NCBI GenBank assembly: GCA_026315105.1
Contig: CM048755.1
Coordinates: forward strand, 763,487,301 to 763,551,300
DNA length: 64,000 nucleotides
Direction: 5' to 3'
Origin: Locusta migratoria
Lineage: Eukaryota; Arthropoda; Insecta; Orthoptera; Acrididae
The notes under the pieces were generated by a model. The model was not told where the DNA came from. It saw nothing but the letters and a program-made list of their open reading frames with translations, and did no database searches. The translations under genes were made by a program, and so were the position numbers. Below are positions 34,758 to 45,671 of this stretch, one piece after another. Positions within the stretch are counted from its first letter, which is position 1. Every line of letters begins with the position of its first letter.

Positions 34758-34885
34758 TAAATGTTCAAATGTTTGTAAATCAATGGGACTAACTTCTTTG
34801 GTTATTAGTCCCTAGGCTTACAAACTACTTACAAACTAACCTAAAACCGATACACACACCCATGCCCTAGGGAGCCGAGCAACTC
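34758..34885 (-). mobile_element. SINE body, head deleted
   Basis: The reverse-oriented common body from aaatgttcaaatgtttgta to acacacacccatgccc. The tRNA-like head is reduced to gccgagcaactctt. Without A and B boxes this copy should be silent. Confidence 0.8.
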
Positions 34886-35385
34886 TTAAAACTTTCTTTT
34901 CTTGCCGATCACGCAAGACCCCGTGCTTCTGAAGTTGAAACGTTCAACGTTCAATCGCGAAGAAATTCGTTTACATCCTCTAAACGTTATTGAGATCTGC
35001 TTTTCGATCCCGAATAGTGTCAATTATAATAAGAATGACGAATGCCGAGATGTGTCAGGATGTTATGTGAAGACATGTCAATTGACTTGCGTTCAAATAT
35101 CTGATTGACAAGTATGTACGGTGTCACTTTAACTTGCAGAGTACGGTCTTCGTACGATTCGAGTAGCTGAACTTCCTTTCTAAGAGCCAGACGAACTTTT
35201 TGTCAAGGCTTTCGAGTTTTACGGTATTGTTATTGGTTAACTAGAAGAAAATCGCAAACCTTCAGCACATACAGTGTGCTGAGTGGTGTGCGCCAGGTAA
35301 AAACTTAATAAGCAAACACGCGCTGTTATACTTATCAATTGGAGGAGTGCGTGCCATAATTATATACGATGCTCAATCCCGTACT
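34886..35385. other. No recognised gene
   Basis: Nothing supportable. Confidence 0.4.
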
Positions 35386-35389
35386 TGTT

Positions 35390-36535
35390 AAGGCTAAGGC
35401 TGGGAGGGCCACGTCACTTTATTCACACAAAGTGATGGGTGCTATCGACAAGGGTCCGCAAATCGACTCCATATTTCTTGATTTCCAGAAGGCTTTTGAC
35501 ACCGTACCTCACAAACGGCTTTTAATAAAATTGCGTGGTTATGGTATATCGCCCCAAATATGCGATTGGATAGGGCATTTCCTGTCAGAGAGGACACAGT
35601 TCGTAGTAATCGATGGTAAGGCATCGACTAAAATAGAGTTGATATCCGGCGTTCCACAGAGTAGTGTTATTGTCCTCTGCTGTTCCTTATTTACATAAAC
35701 GATTTAGGGGAAAATCTAAGTAGCTCTCTTAAGTTGTTTGCAGATGAAGCCGTTATTTACCTTCTAATAAAATCATCTGAAGATCGAAACCAACTGCAGA
35801 ACGATCTGAATAAGATATCAGTATGGTGTAAAAATTGGCAATTAACTCTAAATAATGAGAAGTGTGAGGTCGTCCACACGAGTACGAAAAGTAATCCGTT
35901 AAACTTTCTTTACAGAAAAGTGAAGGTCGTAAACTCCACAAAATACCTAGGAATTCCTATTACTTCAGACTTAAATTGGAAAGAACAAGTAGATAATGTC
36001 GTGGGAAAAACGAACCGGAGACCGTTTTATTCTCAGAACCCTTAAAAGATGCAACAGAACTACGAAAGGAACTGTATACACTACGCTTGTCCGTCCATTT
36101 TTGAAGTATTGCTGCCCAGTGTGGGATCCTTATCAGGTGGGTTTGACGGAGGACATCGAAAGAGTCCAGAGAAGGGCATCTCGTTTCGTATTGTCACGAT
36201 ACAGGGGAGACAGCGTTACGAAAATGATACAGGATCTGGGATGGGAATCATTACAACAATGGCGCTTATCGCTACGGTGTGGGCTACTCACTAAACTCCA
36301 ATCGCCAACATTCTCCTCCGAATGCGAAAATATACTTACATAAGTAGAAATGATCATCAGAATAAAATACGAGATATCAGAGTTCGAACGGAGAGATTCA
36401 GGTGTTCTTTCTTACCGCGCGCTATTCGAGAATGGAATAGAAGATAAATAGTATAATGGAGGTTCGATGAGCCCTCTGCCAGGCACTAAAATGTGATTTG
36501 CAGCGTATCCCATGTATATGTAGATGTAGAATGCA
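35390..36535 (+). mobile_element. Jockey-type LINE, 5'-truncated, reverse transcriptase present but dead
   Basis: The frame 35369-35698 carries IFLDFQKAFDTVPHKRLL (catalytic motif A intact) and SGVPQSS (motif B altered from GVPQGS). A frameshift follows. The frame 35734-36045 carries LFADEAV, where the second Asp of the FADD motif C is Glu, and then the thumb region WQLTLNNEKCEVV...TKYLGIPI. The frame 35996-36343 continues with YCCPVWDPYQ. The copy ends in a tail with atgtagatgtaga at about 36520-36532. The altered motif C and the frame breaks make it inactive. The same family is found at 26.8 and 52.6 kb. Confidence 0.82.
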
Positions 36536-36923
36536 CACAGAAGCACGTTGCATCGGAAAAAGAGGGCCACACCAATCCCCGTCACCCGTGCCAACGTCAT
36601 CCACGACACGAGCGCTACTTCTTATGATCTATCTCCGTCGTCCACGCGGAATAGCAGATACCGAAGAGAAACCTTCCTCGGCGCCGCCAATGTCATACCT
36701 TGCAGAGTCGAATCTTCCGAGTAGATGCAAGTTTGTCCGTGGGTCGTGCCTACCGCCGCCTTACTACAGACGGGTTCGCTGAGTGATAACAACAGCCCGC
36801 AGTCCGACTCTAAACAACACGTTCGTAAACAATGATCGCCAAGGAAGAGGAAGAAATGTAACCGTCTTCCTCTGATGATTTTCCGCTTATAATGGGTACT
36901 AGAATTGTTGATGAGAAAGAAAT
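36536..36923. other. No recognised gene; possible LINE leader
   Basis: GC-richer than its left neighbour. It could belong to the L1-like element beginning at about 37400, but no ORF1 motif was identified. Confidence 0.3.
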
Positions 36924-37130
36924 CAAAAATCAAATGTTCAAATGTTTGTTAAGCATATGGGACTTAACTGTGGGGTCATCAGCCCCTAGACTTACAAACT
37001 TCTTATGAAATTCCTTACACTAAAGACGACACAAACATCGATGCCCGAGGGGGATTCGAACCCCCGACCGTAGCGGCCGTGCAGACTGTGACTGGCGCGC
37101 CGCAGACCACTCTGCCACTGCGGCCGGCCA
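36924..37130 (-). mobile_element. SINE, head type A (variant), full length
   Basis: A reverse-oriented copy with an intact B box (minus-strand ggttcgaatccc). It carries the aaagacgacacaaac variant of the body shared with 27.2 and 56.8 kb. The flanks aagaaat at 36917-36923 and 37133-37139 may be a short duplication. Confidence 0.85.
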
Positions 37131-37949
37131 GGAAGAAATATAGCAGGTGTCTATGGAAAGACGTCCTATGATGTGCACCTCTCCTACGTGTCGATGGAAG
37201 CGCCCTTTTCTCAACCGAACGATTGATACGGCAACTGTCCTTCCACCGTCTCAGCATCCTGGAGAGAAGAAGCGGATAGGGGCGTTCCAGTCGGTTGCGC
37301 CCGCCCCGAACACTCCCTATAATGGCTACCACTCCAGCAACCCTGCCTGGTCGTTCGGCGACTTGTGTCTGTAGAAGACGAACCCCGTCCTTTGCCTGCC
37401 CTGAAACCTTGTCAGGAATCTCGTGTTGCCACGATTAACCTCGACACCATACGTGTCCACACAAACTGAAGCTACTCGGCGATACGATTTATGGTGCAGA
37501 TATTAATATCGCACTACTTCAGGAAGTCGCCGTTTCACGATTTTTATTTATCATACCTCTGACACCGATAGTGATGTGGCCGTCATCCTTCGATACGGTC
37601 TCCCGGCTGTAGCTATACTCTACCTCCCTAACGCTAGGCCCTCACTCCCTTTCTGTTCGCATCGTGATTATGCACCATCAGGTTCCAGACCGCGCCAGGA
37701 ACGTAATACTTTATTCGTGGAACAGATTACGCCTCTCGTTTTAGGACCGCATGATGTATGGTACTGGGTGGTGACTTTAACTCTACCCAACCACCTTAGG
37801 ACCAATTACCACACCACTCACTGTGTGCGAATCTTGAACCTGTTCTCAATCACCTATCACTTGTCGACGCGTGGCGCTATGTCCACCTAGAACGTTTGCG
37901 TTTTACCTAGTACACCGCACATTTCTCGAGCTGACTGGATCGAGCCGCG

Positions 37950-38155
37950 AGCCGGCCGCGGTGGCCGAGGAGACTGAGGCGCTCCATTCACGGTCTGCAC
38001 GGCCACTACGGTCGGGGGTTCGAATCCCCCCTCGGGCATGGATATTTGTGCCGTTCTTAGTCTTAGTTAGTTCATAAGTAGTTTGTAAGTTTAGGGACTG
38101 AAGACCCCGTAGTCAAGTCCCATAGACTATACAAACATTTGAACATTGAATTTGG
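37950..38155 (+). mobile_element. SINE, head type A, second insertion in the L1-like element
   Basis: A complete type A copy with the 10-bp duplication tcgagccgcg at 37940-37949 and 38156-38165. The right duplication overlaps the first bases of the neighbouring type B SINE, so this copy inserted after, and at the 5' boundary of, that one. Confidence 0.9.
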
Positions 38156-38159
38156 TCGA

Positions 38160-38362
38160 GCCGCGGTGGAGTAGCCAAGCGGTCTAAAGCGCTTCGCTGC
38201 TGTGCGCGTGGTTGCTCGCCATCGGAGGTTCGAGTCCTCCCTAGGGCATGGGTGTGTGTGTTGTCCTTAGGTTAGTTTAACTTAGTTTAAGTAGTTTGTA
38301 AGCAACGGAGTGATGACCACGCAGTTTGGTCCGATAGATATACAAACATTTCAACATTTTTT
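38160..38362 (+). mobile_element. SINE, head type B, first insertion in the L1-like element
   Basis: A complete type B copy. Short flanks with ggatcg on both sides (about 37937 and 38372) are compatible with a duplication of the L1-like endonuclease codons. The LINE reading resumes immediately after the tail. Confidence 0.88.
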
Positions 38363-39714
38363 TGACAGGATCGCGTTTACGTCTCACGACCCCTAATAGG
38401 GGACACTCGACAAGCGGAAATAAGGTCTGTATCTTTCTCCGAATATGAGGCTTATTTTTGTGATTTATTTATCACTCGACGGGCTGTGTGGAAGGGACGT
38501 GGATTGTGGAACGTAGCACATATCGCTTCGCCAGACTGTCACCGGATACTAGAAAATACATAGCCCACATCTCAACGTCGCCTACAGATTTACCCGTAAA
38601 CAATATCCGTGGATCCAGTTTGGAAAATCCGCTCTTTGAGTCCCTGAGTCGGTAAAATAAAGATGTCGCAAATTGAAGGAGGAGCATGATGGACTTTTAC
38701 CAAAGGATCCTACGGGACTGTTCCACGATGCCTGTCTCTCCTAAACATCGGGTAATGATGAAACGTGCTAAGGCCCAGATCTCTGCTCGCACGCGAAGCT
38801 ACTTGGACGGAGCGGTAGTGAGGTGTTGTACAGCTAATCGTATGCCTCAGGAACACCCAGAGAAGTATTATATACTCAAGGGCCGACGATACCTACGTAG
38901 GAAGTTGACTTATGCCCCAACAGACTAGGAAGGGACTCGACAGGATACACAATGTACCGTCGGACATGCACTTCAGTTCAACATTCCCCAGAGTTGACTG
39001 AGGCCGTATCACGTCTCACCTTCGCTTCTCTTCCAGGGGATGTGGCAATGGAATTGATTGCGGGATAACTGCTGATGAAGTTCACCTGAAGGTCTTCCTC
39101 TTCTATCGCACGGTCTCCAATCTTCTCATACCCATCTTCACTTCTATCCGTCAGCAGCTGATGTCACCAGAGGTTTGCATTCCTGATGCCTTTATGGAAG
39201 GGATCATAATTCCTATCCATAAGCCCCATGGTGGCATCTGTATCACTGATTATTGCCTCGTCACACTCCTTAACAATGATATTGAGATCTTCACTCGCTC
39301 CTTTGGCCGTACACCTCAAACACGCTGATGGATATGTCGTGTCATTATACCAATCATCTTTGTGAGTAGACCATAATATCCGTACAGATTTATGTCACTA
39401 CAGTGACATGATCATCATGGCATGGGCACGTCTCTCCAGTACAGTCGCGTAGCTGGATCTCAGTCAGGCTTTTGATTGGATAGATAATTCCCTTCTTACA
39501 CTGTCGACGAGGCCGGACGAGGACAAAACACATAGCGACGAGGATGCGATATTTCAGTGGACGCTGAAACCTCTGACATTACGTTGTGACATTATTTTGC
39601 TTGTCAATATCTTACAGGACTCGGAGATTGCAGTATATAATCTTTTCAATTCTCTTGTAGGGATTAACGTCAATTACTACATTTTTGCATTGTTTCTCTC
39701 GCCGTTTATGCAAA

Positions 39715-40960
39715 ATGTCAACCCCCACTACCATAAGTATTCCTGCCACTGCGCCGCAGCTCCCTGCGCTCGATGCACAATAATTGATGCAGATGTTTCA
39801 GTTTCAGAGTCAACAAATTGCCTACTTGCTGTCTACTGTACAACAATTTTTGGCTCACCTGTGCCACAAAACACGCAAGTACCGCTGCAGCAGCTACCAC
39901 CTCCAGCAATTCCGCCATTTCGCCAGTATGACGAAGCGCAAGAGGAATGGATAGAGTGGTTGCAACAGTTTGAAGCCTACGCAAAGTTCACAGGATACAA
40001 GGTACTGTCAAACTACATTTTTTCTTGTCGTGTGTAGGCCCCCAAACGTTCCGTCTTGTCAAAATACTGTTTCACACCGCGGTGTCTTCTGAACTTTCTT
40101 ACTATTCAGTTATAGGAGCCCTCACGTCATATTATGAACTGCAATGTAGTAGCCGCTAGGTATCTGTTCTTTCGGTGTAGGAAAGATCAGAAACAAACAT
40201 ACTGGCAGTGGATAACAGATCTTCAAGGTCTCAGTGGAAAGTGCAAATTTAAGTGTTCGTGTGGAGATTTTTATTCAGATGTGATGTTACGTGATGCTAC
40301 TGTCTATAATACTGCTGATGGTAGACTTTGGTAACAGATTCTAAAAATGTCAGATCCGTCTTTCTATCAAGTCTTGGAACAGTACGATTCAGGTTTTGCG
40401 GCAGCGGAAAACTTTGATTCAGTTCCACTGTTTACTGTAGTGACGTCACTCACCCACGAGCGCAAGCGGAAAGCTGTGCATGTCATATACAAGCAGTCTG
40501 CTTACAGCAAAAGAAACGGAATTTGCCTTCCTGGCCCAAACAGTGACGAGACAATACTTATTCAATAAATGCAGTATTTTCAAAACCCGTGGCTGCCCCT
40601 CGTAACATCATGGACATGGAAGTAGCACAAGTTCTTCGCCAGGCCAGAAAAATGTATGTCAGTGTGCGTGGAAAAGACATTTCTGTAAAATTTCAACTAG
40701 ACACAGGTGCATCAGTCACATTGCTCAATCAAAAAACTTATGAACAGTTAGGATCGCCGCGCCTTTCTCGCGCTAGCACGTGGTTAACAGCATACAATGG
40801 AAACGAAATTCCTGTACTAGGACAGTGTTCACTACCTGCAGAATACCGTTCGCAAATGCGCACAGTGACATTTCAAGTATTCAGTCTTACAAAGGAGAGA
40901 ATATTTTTTGTCTATATTCTTTTGATCTTTTTGGTTTTACTGTGCAAGACAATGTTTTAG
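39715..40960 (+). pseudogene. Gypsy gag and protease, broken
   Basis: Gag starts MSTPTTISIPATAPQL with a stop 20 codons in. Later codons read IPPFRQYDEAQEEWIEWLQQFEAY (about 39908), the typical capsid entry of gypsy gag proteins. A zinc knuckle was not found. The protease frame 40589-40960 contains KFQLDTGASVTLLN with the D-T-G-A active-site motif at about 40700, followed by PVLGQCSLPAEY. Retroviral-type proteases work as dimers with one such motif each. The frame changes from gag to protease at least three times. Confidence 0.7.
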
Positions 40961-41439
40961 TTGTGAACACTTTTGATGCTAAAGGGGAGGCAGCTTTGCG
41001 TTCCTCGCCTCTACCGCTCCCATCCACGAGAAGGGTCATTGCCGCCCGGCCTTCTGCACGCAACCCTGCTCCATTTGCTCCATCCACCGTGCCTCCCGGA
41101 GCAGCAGCCGACAGCTGACAACACGCAAGTATCGCTACGCTCCGCGTAACCCAGTCTTTTACAGAGATTTTAGCGGTCGCAGACGATGGGAGCGGGATGA
41201 GATCATCAAATTTTTCGTTGCGTCCATGTTTGAAATTTCAGAACCTGACGGAGTTGTGCGCAGGCACCGCAATGAGATTCGCCCTTGTTGTCTAACTCGT
41301 GGTCCTTCTGCAGATTCGCGCAACACGCAGACCGTGCGGCCTCAGCTGTTTACGCGACCTCGGCAGCCGCCTCCCGCAGCAGATCTCCATAGCACAACGG
41401 CACGAATTCATGGAGACGGAGCCCTCGCCGCCTTCGCCC

Positions 41440-41621
41440 AACACCCCTAGAAGACAAGGCCTCACAGCTGGCCGAGCCTACGTCATACGTAAAGGCCCAG
41501 GTCGCCAGCTCACTGCTTGTCCGCTGGAGCACGACCACCGCCTCGTGGCGGCGGGCCAATGAGCAGGCGGCAGGGGCCTTTACGTATGACGTAGGCTCGG
41601 CCTTGTCTTCTAGGTGGTGTT
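41440..41621. repeat. Long inverted repeat (foldback) inside the gypsy relic
   Basis: The left arm 41440-41498 and right arm 41574-41621 are reverse complements. 27 bp are perfect (41472-41498 against 41574-41600) and a further 14 bp are perfect (41447-41460 against 41600-41613). The left arm has an 11-bp extra segment (41461-41471). The loop is 75 bp. It could be a small foldback/MITE insertion in the spacer before the 3' LTR. Confidence 0.85.
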
Positions 41622-41895
41622 ACTCCGCCTCCTCTCGATATCCCCACGGACCTGGACCGGCACGCCACGCAGCATCCGACGCCGACGACGAAACTGACGT
41701 CACCGTCCACGTCATCATATAGCCCCATGCCGTGGACGTGGACCCTTCGGAGATTTTCTCGGAGGACGTTCCCTTGCGATCTCAGCCGGTAGTCTGCCGT
41801 CCCCCGCAGCTAGAGACTACGGTCCATCACTACGTCCACGAGCCTGCCTCCTGCCCCGTTGTCGAGCTCCTTACACGACAACGGCCCGGCGCTTT

Positions 41896-41919
41896 GGGGG
41901 GGGGGGGGGGGGAGAGGGA
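41896..41919 (+). promoter_or_regulatory. Polypurine tract with long G run
   Basis: About 17 G followed by agaggga directly before the LTR start. In LTR retrotransposons this primes plus-strand DNA synthesis. The G run is unusually long and may have grown by slippage. Confidence 0.65.
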
Positions 41920-41922
41920 TAT

Positions 41923-42285
41923 TGTGGCGTGAAGTCAGCGCCACACGCCAGGAGCAAGAAAATGATCGTGAAGAAAGCAACGGATGAGCGGCACCCAGTC
42001 ACACGCCGGCGCCGCGCCTCCTGGAGGGAGCAACAGAGAAGCGCGCCCTCTACAAGCAGCTTTATCTATGCCGACATGCGTCTGGAAGGGAACTCTGAAC
42101 TCGACTCCGAAATAGGCAGTAAGCAGGACACAGCGCAGCTAGTAGCATCGTGCAAGAAGACGCCGCCGCGAGAACAGATGTTGAGTGTTTTGTATACCTT
42201 AGTAAATAAAACTTGTATTACTAATCTATACAGCTGTTTTAGCTGTCCACGCATCCCACGCTTCCTGAGCAGATCCTTTTCCGAA
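41923..42285 (+). repeat. Gypsy 3' LTR
   Basis: The LTR starts TGTGGCG right after the polypurine tract and contains an aataaa polyadenylation signal at 42205-42210. The first 23 bases can fold (tgtggcg against cgccaca). The right end is not sharply defined; no matching 5' LTR is in the window, so the target-site duplication cannot be checked. Confidence 0.6.
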
Positions 42286-43109
42286 AGATAGTCCGGATGA
42301 GGACATAACAGAGGCACAAGTCCTTAGCAATGGCTTGTTCAAAGATATTTATGAAGCGCTCACCCTTCCCCGCGTCCGTGATGGGTTAGGTCCGTATCAA
42401 GTACCAGACAGAGCTCGTACCCTCTTTGTTAGCTCCCTGATGACGATATGGACACGTTGTACGACCAGCCTTACTGGTCTCTTATTGTTGACTCATATCG
42501 GTCTCGCTTTCGAGTCCACTCATGCTGTCGCTTATTCCAGTCCCGTTCCATTATATATAATATTTGATTCCAGAGCTTAGTTATCTCCACCTCAACTTTT
42601 CCATCCCTAAATTTGAGCAAAAGTAATCAGTCTATGATGTTCCAGAAATACGTCTACCATCCAAACCAATTGAAAATAAAATTATCTAGTTTCACAAGCG
42701 TTCCATCCGGTGCACTCTGTTTCTTTTCTTGATTCTGATGTACAATCTGTCTGGTACCTTACTATCAACGGTAAGCATGTTTGCCTATCTCGCCTTCATC
42801 GTATCCACTTCGCCGAATTCCCACTAATTCCCACAAGTTGGGTGTCAGCGACGAACATAATTTTGTTTGCGGTACTGCTGCTGCTGATGTTTGGCGTGTG
42901 ATTTGCTGTATCTTTGCTTTCCTCACGAGGATCATTATAAATAGTATTACTGATCATTTTTTATCGTTTCCAGATGGAATGTATTTTCCGAAGGGCTGAA
43001 AACAGAATTTGACAATTAACAGTTCTGAACTTCGCAAGATGTCATTAAAATAAGACACTGCAGTTAGCAGTATATTGAAGTACCCTTGATTGAACATAAA
43101 AGGATTTTC
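42286..43109. other. No recognised gene; a coding-like stretch at 42300-42500
   Basis: The frame at 42335-42580 reads LFKDIYEALTLPRVRDGLG and looks protein-like, but I cannot assign a family. It may be the continuation of an element cut by the gypsy copy. Confidence 0.3.
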
Positions 43110-43200
43110 CATAAACTTTCGGGATTGCAGGCGGATTCCGTCGACTTCTTGCCACGATATTTCGGTTGACAACCGTTCAGCCATCTTCAGGTGAGTGCAT
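43110..43200 (-). mobile_element. PLE terminal fragment with hammerhead-like core
   Basis: On the minus strand ctgaaga (43184-43190) and gaaa (43160-43163) are separated by a 20-nt segment able to pair as a stem with one mismatch. This is the arrangement of the hammerhead ribozyme core (CUGANGA - helix II - GAAA). Such motifs are known in the terminal repeats of Penelope-like elements. No PLE coding sequence is attached. Confidence 0.5.
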
Positions 43201-43554
43201 TCCATTGGAGAATTTTTTTTTTCCTTTGTTGTTATTTTAAAGCCAACTATTGAAGTCAGCAGGCTGGCAGCAGCTGCGTTGGCTGCCCTTAAGCCATGCG
43301 ACATACAGGTAATGACAAACAGTGAATGAACATAAAACAGATGAATAAAATTAGATTTTAAAAAATAGACAAGTTGCGATTTTGAAGGACTACACATAAG
43401 TACACAGTACACTGGAAGAAACACAAGGACAAACACGAAGACAGTTGACAGCACACATGATAAAACTTGTTGACACTGATCGCGGAGGCACTGATTAAAA
43501 ACCATACATGTCACTGCACACACTTGCACTGTGCACGTTTAAAAGGTCGAGACG
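43201..43554. other. No recognised gene
   Basis: Nothing supportable. Confidence 0.4.
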
Positions 43555-44276
43555 CCCCCGCGGGGGGGGGGGGGGTGGAGGGGGATGGAGGGGGAGGAGG
43601 TGGGACAGGGATAGGGGAAGTGCGGGGGAGGGGGGAGGGAAGGAAAGATGGAGAAAGGAGGGGAAAGAGGGATTGACGAGACTCTGGGCATGGGAGAGGG
43701 GTAGCCAAGCGGGTGGGAAGGAAAAGGGCGGGAGAGAGGGGAGGGGAGCTGATGCTACAGGGAAGGTTCAGAGTTGGTAGGAGGGGTAGTTATCCGGTAA
43801 GGGAAGGGTGCGGAAATTGCTCTGGGAAAGGATATGGAGTGTATGTAGGTGAAGGCCGGGAGGGATAGTTTGGTGGAGGCGTGGCAGAGGCCGGGATTGT
43901 TGAGAATAGGGTATACCAGAGGGTTTTGGGATTCTATTTTTCGGGTAGAGTAAAGGAGTCGGAGATGTTCGAGATGTTGCAGGAGAGGAGGGAAGGGGAC
44001 GAGGTCATAGAGGATCCACGTGGGGGAAGGGAGTCTGATATGGTATGCGAGGCGGAGGGCGTGGCGTTCCAGGATCTGTAAGGATTTGTAAAAAGTAGGA
44101 GGGGCTGATATTCAGGCGGGGTGGAAGGAACAGAGGACTGGGCGCATGATGGATGTATAGGTTTGAAGGACAGTGGAAGTGTGGAGGCCCCACGTCCGGC
44201 CGGCAAGGAGTTTAAGGAGATTGAGGCGGGACAGAGCTTTCTCACGGAGGGATTTGATGTATGGGGTCTAGGAAAG

Positions 44277-45580
44277 TTAGCGGTCAAGGGTAAGGCCAAG
44301 GTATTTTAGAGTGGGAGTGTGACGGATTGGGCGGTTGTGGAGGGTAAGATAGAAAGCATGGAGACGGAAGGAGCGGGTAGTACGACCTATGACGATTGCC
44401 TGGGATTTGTCTGCATTTACGGATAGGAGCCACCGGTTACACCACGAGGTGAACTTGGTGAGGTGGGACTGGAGCAAAACATGGGATCGGGCAAGGGAGG
44501 GGGCGAGGGCTAGGAAGTGGTGTCATCAGCATATTGAAGGATATAGACGGGAGGTTTGGGTTGTGGCATGTTGGCAGAATAAAGGAGATACAGGAGGGGA
44601 GAGTGGATGGTGCCCTGGGGCACCCCGGTGGAGGGGTGTAACAAATGGGAGTCGGAGTTGCAGACAGTGACATAGGAGGAGCGGCGAGTGAAGAAGGAGG
44701 CTATGGGGCGGACGTAATTAATAGGAAGGGCGTAGAAATGGATCTTGAAGAGGAGACTGGAATGCCATATGCAGTCGTAGGCTTTGTGGATGTCGAGAGG
44801 TACAAATATTGCGAAGCAATGGGAATTGAGTTGGAGAGAGAGGAGATGAGTCAGGCGGAGGAGCTGGTCATCGGCAGAGAAAGAGGGTCGGAAGCCACAC
44901 TGGGAGTGGGGTAGGAACTGGTGGTGGTGGAGGTGCTGGTGGATTCGACGGGAAAGGATGGTTTCCAGGACCTTGCTGAACACGGAGGTAAGACTGATGG
45001 GATGGTAGGATGAGGTCTGGGATGGGGGCTTGTCAGGTTTGAGGAACATGAGAATATGGGAGGTCTCCCACAGGTCAGAGTAAAAGCCAGTGAAAAGGAT
45101 GACATTGTATAGGGTGGCAAGAACTTCATGAAAGGAGAGGGGGCATGCGCATAGGTGGCGGTAGGTCAGCAGGTCGTGACCAGGGGCGGTATTATGTTTT
45201 GTGTGAAGAGTGTCGATTATGTCATGGGCAGTAATAAGAGTGTTCAATTCTGAGGGAGGGATGTGGTCCAAGTACTGGAAGCCAGGGGCGAGCGAAGGAG
45301 AGGAGGTATCGGTGCGCTCATGGACGTCCGGGAATAGAGAATAGTCAAAGAGGGGATCATCAGGAATGGTAAAGACGTCAGAAAGGTAGGAGGCAAAGTG
45401 TTCTGCCTTACTGGCGTTGTGAGGAAAAGGACGGTCATCATGGAGGAGTGGATAGTGGGGGGAGGAGTGACTGCCGGTAAGGTGGCGGAAGGCACGCCAG
45501 TACTTGCAGGAGTAGACCAGAAGGAGAGAATTAAGGCGGGTGCATGTCTGGCGCCAGTCTCGGTATTTCTTCGTGGACAA
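44277..45580 (-). pseudogene. Jockey-like reverse transcriptase
   Basis: The frame 45580-44510 (356 codons) carries the N-terminal fingers (YHPISLTSVFSKVLE), motif A PLDIHKAYDCIWH with its catalytic Asp, GVPQGTIHSPLLY (motif B) and QYADDTT (motif C intact). It stops three codons after YADD because of what looks like a one-base loss near 44520. The thumb then continues in the frame 44477-44277 with FTSWCNRWLLSVNADKSQ and TLKYLGLTLD. All catalytic residues are present, so this copy is only lightly damaged in its polymerase core. Confidence 0.85.
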
Positions 45581-45671
45581 GAGGTTTCTGATGTGTCTTT
45601 GGAGTTTCCGGTAGCGTTGAAGTGTATTCCAGTCACAGTTCCAGAGGAAGGAGCAGTACAGACGACGGGAC

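Larger units (their letters stand above)
37400..39510 (+). mobile_element. L1/Tx1-like LINE relic, interrupted by two SINEs
   Basis: The endonuclease part shows ALLQEVA (catalytic Glu) at about 37511, a PSGSRPRQERNTLFVEQITP segment at about 37678, GGDFN-like codons at about 37766, and SRADWI leading to the SRLDRIY-type end at about 37928. The sequence resumes after the SINE pair at about 38366 with DRI. A linker with RTRSYLDGAVVRC follows (about 38785). The reverse transcriptase part has DAFMEGIIIPIHKPHGG (about 39190), LLNNDIEI (about 39266, the LLNTDYK-type motif of L1/Tx1) and LDLSQAFDWID (motif A, about 39452). It breaks off at about 39510 where the gypsy relic begins. Many stops are present. 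The clade is inferred from motifs. Confidence 0.65.
39590..42285 (+). mobile_element. Ty3/gypsy LTR retrotransposon relic, internally deleted
   Basis: In order: leader, gag (from ATG at 39715), aspartic protease (about 40600-40900), a large deletion removing reverse transcriptase, RNase H and the integrase core, the C-terminal chromodomain-like end of integrase (about 41145-41310), a spacer with a foldback, a polypurine tract, and the 3' LTR. No 5' LTR was recognised. About 1.5-3 kb of pol is missing compared with an ordinary gypsy element (estimate from family layout). Confidence 0.75.

Noticed and set aside
41896..41913. Regulatory G-quadruplex
   Set aside because: The position immediately before the LTR is better explained as a polypurine tract; a G run alone does not show a quadruplex function.
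43561..43760. Gly-rich protein on the plus strand
   Set aside because: It is the complement of the pyrimidine-rich 3' region of the minus-strand LINE.
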